Positions 1 through 7,134 of a DNA stretch of 64,000 nt are shown here, piece after piece. How positions within the stretch are numbered: position 1 is the first letter of the stretch; each line of letters begins with the position of its first letter. Where the stretch lies: NCBI RefSeq assembly GCF_900116645.1, contig NZ_FPBO01000025.1:1-64000 (forward strand). The letters run 5' to 3'. The notes beneath the pieces were generated by a model. The model did no database searches. It worked only from the letters and a program-made list of their open reading frames with translations, and was not told the origin of the DNA. The translations under genes and the position numbers were made by a program. Origin of the DNA: Pseudoduganella namucuonensis (GTDB lineage Bacteria > Pseudomonadota > Gammaproteobacteria > Burkholderiales > Burkholderiaceae_D).

Positions 1-100
1 CCTTGAAGGGTCGTTCGAGACCAGGACGTTGATAGGCTGGGTGTGGAAGCGCAGTAATGCGTTAAGCTAACCAGTACTAATTGCCCGTAAGGCTTGTCCC
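1..100 (+). rRNA. rrl: 23S ribosomal RNA, 3' end (partial)
   Basis: The first 100 bases match the conserved 3' end of bacterial 23S rRNA, including the GCGTTAAGCTAACCAGTACT stretch that closes the molecule. The gene begins left of the window. The exact 3' end is set by comparison with the E. coli terminus and may be off by a few bases. Confidence 0.93.
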
Positions 101-217
101 TATAACCTTGACGGTTATGAGCATTACCCTGTGTTTGAGTTACTACGATATACCCCAACAACTTTACTTCCTCCGGATTGCAGCCGGGCTCCATAGAGCC
201 CGGCGCGACAAGTCAAA
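101..217 (+). other. 23S-5S internal transcribed spacer
   Basis: This is the spacer between the 23S end and the 5S start. I see no tRNA cloverleaf in it. A short GC hairpin (AGCCGGGCTCC...GAGCCCGGC, about 182-204) precedes the 5S and could be a processing stem. Confidence 0.6.
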
Positions 218-331
218 GCCTGATGACCATAGCAAATCGGTCCCACCCCTTCCCATCCCGAACAGGACCGTGAAACGATTTTGCGCCGATGATAGTGCTG
301 CAACCAGTGTGAAAGTAGGTTATCGTCAGGC
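218..331 (+). rRNA. rrf: 5S ribosomal RNA
   Basis: The 114-nt sequence begins GCCTGATGACCATAGC and ends with the complementary ATCGTCAGGC. It contains the conserved internal block CCCATCCCGAACAGGACCG and GAAAGTAGGT. Length, closing stem and internal loops agree with betaproteobacterial 5S rRNA. It lies directly behind 23S, as in a normal rrn operon. Confidence 0.95.
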
Positions 332-342
332 TAGTTATACAG

Positions 343-376
343 AAAAACCCCGTTGGCGAGAGCCGGCGGGGTTTTT
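343..376 (+). terminator. Rho-independent terminator of the rrn operon
   Basis: An AAAAACCCCG arm pairs with CGGGGTTTTT across a short loop and ends in a T run, eleven bases after the 5S. This is a textbook intrinsic terminator at the expected place. Confidence 0.88.
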
Positions 377-514
377 CGCTTTTCAGTGTCTCATTCAAGA
401 CACTTTCCACATTTCCGTCTCAATTTCCGTCTTTTTTGACTTGGTCCGCCGCGTCCCGCTAACCTCCGCTGACGAGATGGCGATCACGCCGTCCGGCCCT
501 ACAACGGAGAGACT

Positions 515-2242
515 ATGGCCATACGCAAGACCTTGATAGCCGCCGCCATCGCGGCCACCGTAGCCACCGCGGTCCAGGCCGCCCCTGTCATGGGCGGTCC
601 CGCGGCGTTTTCCCCGCAAGAGAAGGCACGCCTGGTCAGCACCCTGAACGGTGAGCGCGGCAAGCACGGCCTCGATGCCGACCATGGATTCGCCATCGCC
701 AGCCAGCACCCCGGCGCGCGCGGCACGGCCATCAGCCGCCTGAACCACACCTACAAGGGCGTGCGGGTCTACGAGTCGGAGTCGGTGGTGGTCAGCGACG
801 ACGCGGGCAATATCGTCAGCGAGTCGATCGCCGACCGCCGCAAGGACCTGGCCGCGAAACGCATGAACGTGAAGCCGCGGCTGCAGCAAAAGGACGCGAT
901 CAACGCGGCCCTGCGCGCGGTGGGCCCGTACAGCGCGCAGATCGATCCGCCCAGCGCGGAGCTGATCATCTACCCGGTCATGAAGACCTACCGCGTGGCC
1001 GAAGCCGCGAACAAGGCGGAAAGCGAATTGAACGCGATGGACGTGTTCGAGGCGGTGGAAAGCTACAAGCTGGCCTACCTGGTGCAAACCCGCATGGCCA
1101 ACGGCAACAAGCCCGTGTACCACAACACCATCGTCAACGCGCAGGACGGTTCGGTGCTCGAGCAATGGAACATGGTGCAGAACGTGGTCGGCACCGGCAA
1201 CAGCCAGTACAACGGCTCGGTGCCCATCAACACCACGCTGAGCGGCACCACCTACAAGATGATCGACGGCAGCCGCGGCACCGGCGGCACCTTCGGCGCG
1301 ATGGCCATCACCAACGCCAACCACACCACCAGCGCCGGCAGCGTGTACACCAACGCCAGCAACACCTGGGGCGACGGCAAGCAGTACATCGCCGGCGGCA
1401 GCACCACCGACGCCAACGGCCAGACCGCCGCCGTGAACGCGATGTGGGGCTTGATGAACACCTACGACATGCACAAGAACGTGCTGGGATGGCAATCGCT
1501 GGACGGGAACAACACCGCGACCTATATCGCCGCGCACGTGAACACCGCCTACGACAACGCCTATTACTCGGACACCTGCAAGTGCATGTACATCGGCGAT
1601 GGCGGCAGCTACTTCAACAACCTCGGTTCGATCGACGTGATCGGCCATGAAATGGGCCACGGCATCACCGCCGCCACCTCCAACCTGGCGTATCGCGGCG
1701 AGTCCGGCGGCCTGAATGAATCCGGCTCCGACATCGCGGGCGAGGCGGTGGAAGCCTACGCGCGCGCCGGCGGCGCCGGCGCCACGCTGCCGTCCCCCGG
1801 CGCGAACGACTGGATGATGGGCCAGGAGATCGCCAAGAACGGCCAGCCGCTGCGCTGGATGTACAAGCCAAGCAAGGATGGCAGCAGCCCCGACGCGTGG
1901 AGCACCTCGCTCAAGCGCCTGGACGTGCACTACAGCAGCGGCCCGAACAACCGCATGTTCTACTTCCTGGCCAAGGGTTCGAATTCGAGCAGCACCAGCG
2001 ACTACTACAGCAAATACCTGACCAAGGCGCCGCTGGCGATGACCGGCATCGGCCTGGACAAGGCGTACCGCATCTGGTTCAAGGCGCTGACCACCAAGTT
2101 CACCTCGTCCACCAACTACGCCGACGCGCGCCTGAAAGTGCTGGCGGCGGCGCAGGAGCTGTATGGCGTGAACAGCGCGGAGGCGAAGGCGGTGCAACGC
2201 GCGTACGCGGCCATCAACGTCGGCGCCGACATCGCCGAGTAA
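515..2242 (+). CDS. Secreted M4 (thermolysin-family) metallopeptidase, copy 1
   Basis: This 575-residue protein is a secreted zinc endopeptidase of the thermolysin family. An N-terminal signal peptide (about residues 1-22, ending AVQA) is followed by a propeptide of roughly 200 residues and the catalytic domain. The zinc site is HEMGH at residues 378-382, with the third ligand Glu402 in NESGSD exactly 24 residues after the first His, as in thermolysin. A DVHYSSGPNN segment matches the region of the active-site His231. The ATG at 515 has a GGAGA ribosome site five bases upstream. The next gene is a close tandem copy, and both carry the odd CKC cysteine pair in DTCKCMYIGDGG. Substrate is unknown; a role in extracellular protein degradation is inferred. 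Confidence 0.93.
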   Translation: MAIRKTLIAAAIAATVATAVQAAPVMGGPAAFSPQEKARLVSTLNGERGKHGLDADHGFAIASQHPGARGTAISRLNHTYKGVRVYESESVVVSDDAGNIVSESIADRRKDLAAKRMNVKPRLQQKDAINAALRAVGPYSAQIDPPSAELIIYPVMKTYRVAEAANKAESELNAMDVFEAVESYKLAYLVQTRMANGNKPVYHNTIVNAQDGSVLEQWNMVQNVVGTGNSQYNGSVPINTTLSGTTYKMIDGSRGTGGTFGAMAITNANHTTSAGSVYTNASNTWGDGKQYIAGGSTTDANGQTAAVNAMWGLMNTYDMHKNVLGWQSLDGNNTATYIAAHVNTAYDNAYYSDTCKCMYIGDGGSYFNNLGSIDVIGHEMGHGITAATSNLAYRGESGGLNESGSDIAGEAVEAYARAGGAGATLPSPGANDWMMGQEIAKNGQPLRWMYKPSKDGSSPDAWSTSLKRLDVHYSSGPNNRMFYFLAKGSNSSSTSDYYSKYLTKAPLAMTGIGLDKAYRIWFKALTTKFTSSTNYADARLKVLAAAQELYGVNSAEAKAVQRAYAAINVGADIAE

Positions 2243-2372
2243 GCCCGCCGCGGGACGCCAGGGTGGGCCGCCAGGCCGGCCCCGGCGTCCGTCTTTACCT
2301 CGTTTTACATCTGGGCAACACTCCGGACGCCGCGTTTTCGCCGACAATGGCCGAGTACGCAAAGGAGGAATC

Positions 2373-4094
2373 ATGCCCAATCGCACCCTCGCCGCCGCCA
2401 TCCTGGCGGCGATCGCAGCCCAGGCCCACGCCGCGCCCATCATGGGCGATCCCGCTTCCTTTTCCCAGCAGGACAAGGCCCGCCTGGTCAGCGCCCTGAA
2501 CAACGAGCGCGGCATGCGCGGCCTGGATAGCGACCATGGCTTCGTCATCGCCAGCCAGCATCCCGGCGCGCGCGGCACGGCCATCAGCCGCATGCAGCAC
2601 ACCTACAAGGGCGTGCGCGTGTTCGAATCGGAATCGGTCGTGGTCAGCGACGAGGGCGGCAATATCGTCAGCGAATCGGTGGCCGACCGCCGCAAGGACC
2701 TGGCCGCGAAACGCATGAGCGTGAAGCCCAGGTTCCAGCAGAAGGAGGCGATCAAGGCCGCCCTGCGCGCGGTGGGCGCCTACAGCGCGCAGATCGACGC
2801 CCCCAGCGCGGAACTGATCATCTACCCGGTCATGAAGACGCAGCGCGTGCCGGAGGCGCTGAACAAGGCGGAAAGCGAACTCAATGCGCTCGACGTGGTC
2901 GAGGTGGTCGACAGCTACAAGCTGGCCTACCTGGTGCAGACCCGCATGGCCAACGGCAATCAGCCCGTGTACCACAACACCATCGTCGGTGCGGACGACG
3001 GCGCGGTGCTGGAGCAATGGAGCATGCTGCAGCACGTGGTCGGCACCGGCAACAGCCAGTACAGCGGCGTCGTCCCCATCAACACCACCCTGAGCGGCAC
3101 GACCTACCGGATGGCCGACGCCACGCGCGGCACACGCGGCACGTTCGGCGCCATGGCGGTCACCAACGCCAACCACACCACCAGCGCCGGCAGCGTCTAC
3201 ACCAACACCAGCAACACCTGGGGCGACGGCAAGCAGTACATCGCCGGCGGCAGCACCACCAACGCCAACGGCCAGACCGCCGCCGTCAACGCGATGTGGG
3301 GCCTGATGAACACCTACGACATGCACAAGAACGTGCTGGGATGGCAATCGCTGGACGGGAACAACACCGCGACCTACATCGCGGCGCACGTGAACACCGC
3401 CTACGACAACGCCTACTACTCGGACACCTGCAAGTGCATGTACATCGGCGACGGCGGCAGCTACTTCAACAGCCTGGGGGCGATCGACGTGATCGGCCAC
3501 GAGATGGGCCATGGCATCACGGCAGCCACCTCCAGCCTGGTGTACCGCGGCGAGTCCGGCGGCCTGAATGAATCGGCCTCGGATATCGCCGGCGAGGCCG
3601 TGGAGGCCTACGCGCGCGCGGGCGGCACCGGCGCCGTGCTGCCTTCGCCGGGGACCAACGACTGGGTGCTGGGCAAGGAGATTTCGAAGAGCGGCCAGCC
3701 GCTGCGCTGGATGTACAAGCCGAGCAAGGATGGCCGCAGCCCGGACGCCTGGAGCACGACGCTGAAAAGCCTGGACGTGCATTACAGCAGTGGGCCGAAC
3801 AACCGCATGTTCTACTTCCTGGCCAGGGGTTCCAGCGCCAGCGGCACCAGCGAGTACTACAGCAAGTACCTGACCAAGGCGCCGCTGGCGATGACCGGCA
3901 TCGGTCTGGACAAGGCGTATCGCATCTGGTTCAAGGCGCTGACCACCAAGTTCACCTCGTCCACCGGTTACGCCGACGCGCGCCTGAAAGTGCTGGCGGC
4001 GGCGCAGGAGCTGTATGGCGTGAACAGCGCGGAGGCGAAGGCGGTGCAGCGCGCGTACGCGGCGATCAACGTCGGCAGCGACATCGCCGAGTAG
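2373..4094 (+). CDS. Secreted M4 (thermolysin-family) metallopeptidase, copy 2
   Basis: A 573-residue paralogue of the preceding protease with the same plan: signal peptide (ending AQAHA), propeptide and M4 catalytic domain. HEMGH is at residues 376-380 and is followed by GGLNESASD with the third zinc ligand. The start has a strong AAAGGAGG ribosome site at 2361-2368, stronger than that of copy 1. Most residues are identical to copy 1, and two stretches of 73 and 80 bases are identical at DNA level, so the duplication is recent or maintained by gene conversion. The 130-base gap has no clear strong terminator, so the pair may share a transcript. Confidence 0.93.
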   Translation: MPNRTLAAAILAAIAAQAHAAPIMGDPASFSQQDKARLVSALNNERGMRGLDSDHGFVIASQHPGARGTAISRMQHTYKGVRVFESESVVVSDEGGNIVSESVADRRKDLAAKRMSVKPRFQQKEAIKAALRAVGAYSAQIDAPSAELIIYPVMKTQRVPEALNKAESELNALDVVEVVDSYKLAYLVQTRMANGNQPVYHNTIVGADDGAVLEQWSMLQHVVGTGNSQYSGVVPINTTLSGTTYRMADATRGTRGTFGAMAVTNANHTTSAGSVYTNTSNTWGDGKQYIAGGSTTNANGQTAAVNAMWGLMNTYDMHKNVLGWQSLDGNNTATYIAAHVNTAYDNAYYSDTCKCMYIGDGGSYFNSLGAIDVIGHEMGHGITAATSSLVYRGESGGLNESASDIAGEAVEAYARAGGTGAVLPSPGTNDWVLGKEISKSGQPLRWMYKPSKDGRSPDAWSTTLKSLDVHYSSGPNNRMFYFLARGSSASGTSEYYSKYLTKAPLAMTGIGLDKAYRIWFKALTTKFTSSTGYADARLKVLAAAQELYGVNSAEAKAVQRAYAAINVGSDIAE

Positions 4095-4100
4095 GGGGCG

Positions 4101-4646
4101 TCAGAAGCGGTAGGCCACTTTCACGACGCCGTAGTCCACGCCGCTGTTGGGCTTCTTGATGCCGCCGTTGGAGTAATGCTGCATCTTGAGCGCGACTTCC
4201 CAGTTGTTGTTGAACACATAGCCCACGCCGATGTGGTCGCCGAACTGGAAGGCGGTGGACAGCCTGTCGTCGTTGTTGTTGTAGGTCTTGGACAGCAGGT
4301 GCAGGCCGATGCCGGCCTCCGCGTAAAAGCCCTTCTTGCTGTCGCTCTGGAAGCGAAATACCGGCGTGAAGCCGATGTCGACGATGTTCTGGTGCGCGCC
4401 GGGGATGTTGCGCGCCTGCGTGCCGCGCCAGGCGCCGACGCTGGCGTCCCAATAGCCGGAGAGGCTGGTGCCGTTGGACTGGAACCATTGCTTGTTCCAG
4501 TCGGCGGTGGCGCCGGCGCGCGCCATGCGGATCTTGGATCCGCTGGCGAATTCGCCGTACACCGTGTCGAACATCCTGTCGGCCGCGTGGCTGGCCTGCA
4601 CGGCCAAAAGCGCGGCGCTCGCCGCGATGATATGTTTGATATACAT
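4101..4646 (-). CDS. pagL: Lipid A 3-O-deacylase (PagL family outer-membrane barrel)
   Basis: The 181-residue product has a signal peptide (MYIKHIIAASAALLAVQASHA) and alternating beta strands ending in a C-terminal Phe, typical of an outer-membrane barrel. The motif HYSNGGIKKPNSG carries the catalytic His157 and Ser159 of the PagL family, which removes the 3-O acyl chain of lipid A. The third catalytic residue, Glu in Pseudomonas PagL, aligns with Asp171 here. I chose the ATG at 4646, which directly begins the signal peptide and has AAAGAG upstream, rather than an in-frame start 22 codons earlier. It converges on the second protease gene with a six-base gap. Confidence 0.85.
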   Translation of the reverse strand: MYIKHIIAASAALLAVQASHAADRMFDTVYGEFASGSKIRMARAGATADWNKQWFQSNGTSLSGYWDASVGAWRGTQARNIPGAHQNIVDIGFTPVFRFQSDSKKGFYAEAGIGLHLLSKTYNNNDDRLSTAFQFGDHIGVGYVFNNNWEVALKMQHYSNGGIKKPNSGVDYGVVKVAYRF

Positions 4647-4778
4647 AGGCTCTTTCTGGGTCGGTGCCATATCTCGAGTTATATAGCAGTACTTCATTTT
4701 ACCGAGATTCACAAAATCGTTCCGGACACGCTAAGATGAGTCGAATGCTTCCTCATTCCTCACTATGGAGTAGTTCCA

Positions 4779-5675
4779 TTGTCTACGCAAATCACATTTC
4801 TCGGCATCGGCTTAATGGGGGAGCCGATGGTGCGGCGCCTGCTGGCGGCCGGTTTTCCCGTCACCGTCTGGAACCGCACGGCCGGTAAGGCTGATGCGCT
4901 GCGGGCCTTCGGCGCCACCCCGGTGGCCAACCTGGCGGACGCGGTGGCGTCGGCCGACATCGTCATCTCGATGCTGGAGGCGGGGCCGGTGGTCGGCCTG
5001 GTGATCGAGGCGGCCCTGCCCGCGCTGCGTCCCGGCGCGCTGTGGGTGGACATGAGCTCCACGCGCCAGTCCGAGGCGCTGAGCTTCCACGTGCGCCTGA
5101 CGGCGGGCGGCTGCCGCTTCATCGACGCGCCGGTGTCCGGCGGCGTGGGTGGCGCGCAGGCGGGCACGCTGGCCATCATGGCCGGCGGCGGCGCGGAGGA
5201 CTACGCGCGCGCCGAGCCGGTGTTCGCGGCGATGGGACGCTCCACGCTGGTGGGCCCGGCCGGCAGCGGCCAGGTGGCCAAGCTGTGCAACCAGTTGATC
5301 GTGGGCGCGACCCTGAACATCGTGGCGGAGGCGCTGTTGCTGGCGCAGGCGGCCGGCGCCGATCCGGCGGCGGTGCGCACGGCGATACGGGGCGGCTTCG
5401 CCGAGAGCCGCATCCTCGAGGTGCACGGCCAGCGCATGTTGGAGCGCAATTTCATGCCGGGCGGGCAGGTCAAGACGCAGATCAAGGACCAGCACAACAT
5501 CCTCGCGGCGGCGGCCGACGCGGGCGTGGAACTGCCGGTCACCAACCTGGTGACGCAGCGCTACGAGGCGATCGAGGACATGTTTCCGCACGCCGACCAT
5601 TCGGCGGCGCTGCTGGCGCTGGAGCAGCTCAACACCGGGCATCGGGTTGGGGCGGGACCCGATCAGTTGCCTTGA
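4779..5675 (+). CDS. NAD(P)-dependent beta-hydroxyacid dehydrogenase (3-hydroxyisobutyrate dehydrogenase / tartronate semialdehyde reductase family)
   Basis: The 298-residue protein begins with a Rossmann dinucleotide site (FLGIGLMG, residues 7-14), followed by the family substrate-binding motif DAPVSGGVGGA and the region of the catalytic lysine, GSGQVAKLCNQ. These mark the 3-hydroxyisobutyrate dehydrogenase superfamily, which reduces or oxidises small beta-hydroxyacids with NAD(H) or NADP(H). The exact substrate cannot be read from sequence. The start is a TTG at 4779, supported by a GGAG eight bases upstream and immediate entry into the Rossmann fold. It is divergent from pagL and convergent with the M20 gene. 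Confidence 0.87.
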   Translation: MSTQITFLGIGLMGEPMVRRLLAAGFPVTVWNRTAGKADALRAFGATPVANLADAVASADIVISMLEAGPVVGLVIEAALPALRPGALWVDMSSTRQSEALSFHVRLTAGGCRFIDAPVSGGVGGAQAGTLAIMAGGGAEDYARAEPVFAAMGRSTLVGPAGSGQVAKLCNQLIVGATLNIVAEALLLAQAAGADPAAVRTAIRGGFAESRILEVHGQRMLERNFMPGGQVKTQIKDQHNILAAAADAGVELPVTNLVTQRYEAIEDMFPHADHSAALLALEQLNTGHRVGAGPDQLP

Positions 5676-5694
5676 CGTGTTGATTCCCCGCATG

Positions 5695-5765
5695 CGTAGG
5701 GCGGGCCTAAAGCCCCGCCCTACGGTTCCGTGGTTGTTCGTAGGGCGGGGCAAGCCGGCCCGCCG
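5695..5765. repeat. Paired REP-like hairpins between convergent genes
   Basis: An 11-bp perfect inverted repeat, CGTAGGGCGGG at 5695-5705 and its complement at 5714-5724, is followed by a second direct copy of CGTAGGGCGGG at 5739-5749, itself followed by a GC-rich partial complement (GGCCCGCC). The arrangement resembles repetitive extragenic palindromes and sits between the stops of two convergent genes, where it could also end transcription from both sides. Confidence 0.6.
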
Positions 5766-5791
5766 GATGCATGCGGGCCAGCGGCGGATAT

Positions 5792-6988
5792 TCACTTCGC
5801 CAGCGGCAGCGCGGTCTCCACCAGCTCGACCCAGAAGCTGGCGCCGATCGGCAGCAGCGTGTCGTTGAAGTCATAGCTGCCGTTGTGCAGCACGCAGGGC
5901 CCGAGGCCGTGGCCGCCGTCGCGGTGTTCTCCCTCGCCGTTGCCGATGAAGATGTAGCAGCCCGGCTTCTCCTGCAGGAAGAAGGCGAAATCCTCCGCCC
6001 CCATGGTGGGCTCGATGCGCTCGTTGACATTGCCCTCGCCCACCACCGCCTTCATCACCTCCACCGCGAAGCGCGTCTCCTTCTCATGGTTGACCAGCGG
6101 CGGGTAGTTGCGCTTGAAGACGAAGTCCACCTCCGCGTCGAAGCCGGCGGCGATGTGCTCGGCCAGCGCCCGCATGCGGTTCTCCAGCAGGTCCAGCACG
6201 GGCGTGGTGAAGGTGCGCACGGTGCCGATCAGCTTGGCCTCGTCCGGGATCACATTGGTCGCGCTGCCGGCGTGGATCTGCGTGATCGACAGCACCGCCG
6301 TGTCCAGCGGGCTCTTGTTGCGGGTGATGATGGTCTGCCAGGCCTGCGCGATCTGGATCGCGATCATGATGGGGTCGATGCCGTTGTGCGGCTGGGCCGC
6401 GTGGGCGCCCTTGCCGCGCACCGTCACGTGGAATTCGTTGCTCGACGCCATCATCGGCCCCGCCGTCACGCTCAGCGTGCCGGTGGCCAGGCCGGGCCAG
6501 TTGTGCATGCCGTAAATCGCTTCCATCGGGAAACGCTCGAACAGGCCGTCCTCGATCATGCGGCGCGCGCCGGCGCCGCCCTCCTCGGCCGGCTGGAACA
6601 CCAGGTACACGGTGCCGTCGAAATCGCGCTGCCGCGCCAGGTGGCGGGCCGCGCCCAGCAGCATGGCGGTGTGGCCGTCGTGGCCGCAGGCGTGCATCTT
6701 GCCGGGGTGGCGCGAGGCGTGCGGGAAGGTGTTGACCTCCTGCATCGGCAGCGCGTCCATGTCGGCGCGCAGGCCGATGGCGCGCTCCGAGGTGCCGTTC
6801 TTGATGACGCCGACCACGCCCGTCAGGCCCAGGCCGCGCACCACGGGGATGCCCCACTCGGCGAGCTTGGCGGCCACCACGTCGGAGGTGCGCCGCTCCT
6901 CGTAGCACAGCTCGGGATGGGCGTGCAAGTCGCGCCGGATTTGCTGCAATTCGGACTGAAATGCAATAATGGGTTCAACAAGTTTCAC
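5792..6988 (-). CDS. M20 family amidohydrolase (hippurate hydrolase / aminoacylase type)
   Basis: This 398-residue dinuclear zinc hydrolase of the M20D family shows DLHAHPEL near the N-terminus, GLRADMDALPMQE, the metal motif HACGHDGHTA, the acidic AEEGGAGARRM and a C-terminal MGAEDFAFFLQEKPG. Such enzymes split N-acyl or aromatic amino acid amides such as hippurate. It has no signal peptide and is probably cytoplasmic. The GTG at 6988 gives the family-typical start and has GGAGAG just upstream; an in-frame ATG 30 codons earlier would add an unrelated basic extension. It is divergent from the molybdopterin oxidoreductase. Substrate is not determinable from sequence. Confidence 0.9.
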   Translation of the reverse strand: MKLVEPIIAFQSELQQIRRDLHAHPELCYEERRTSDVVAAKLAEWGIPVVRGLGLTGVVGVIKNGTSERAIGLRADMDALPMQEVNTFPHASRHPGKMHACGHDGHTAMLLGAARHLARQRDFDGTVYLVFQPAEEGGAGARRMIEDGLFERFPMEAIYGMHNWPGLATGTLSVTAGPMMASSNEFHVTVRGKGAHAAQPHNGIDPIMIAIQIAQAWQTIITRNKSPLDTAVLSITQIHAGSATNVIPDEAKLIGTVRTFTTPVLDLLENRMRALAEHIAAGFDAEVDFVFKRNYPPLVNHEKETRFAVEVMKAVVGEGNVNERIEPTMGAEDFAFFLQEKPGCYIFIGNGEGEHRDGGHGLGPCVLHNGSYDFNDTLLPIGASFWVELVETALPLAK

Positions 6989-7134
6989 TTGGGCTCTCCA
7001 GTATTCTGCTCTGCGCGCGAGGCGCGTCCAGCGATACTGTATTGTAGCCTTAGCAAGGCGCGCTTGGGCGGCCCGCATGGCGCGGCCCGCGATCGTTTAC
7101 GATAGCGGTTTCCCGTTCGCATCCTGGACCCATC

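Noticed and set aside
101..217. A tRNA gene in the 23S-5S spacer
   Set aside because: No anticodon arm, T-loop GTTCAANNC or CCA-end pattern could be found.
81..536. A plus-strand frame across the 23S end, the 5S gene and the terminator
   Set aside because: It overlaps rRNA genes and has no recognisable content.
2253..2290. GGACGCC/GGCGTCC hairpin after the first protease as a terminator
   Set aside because: The 24-base loop and weak T run make it unconvincing.
395..3782. Long minus-strand frames opposite the two M4 proteases
   Set aside because: Low-complexity His/Val/Gly/Arg composition and full overlap with clear protease genes mark them as antisense shadows.
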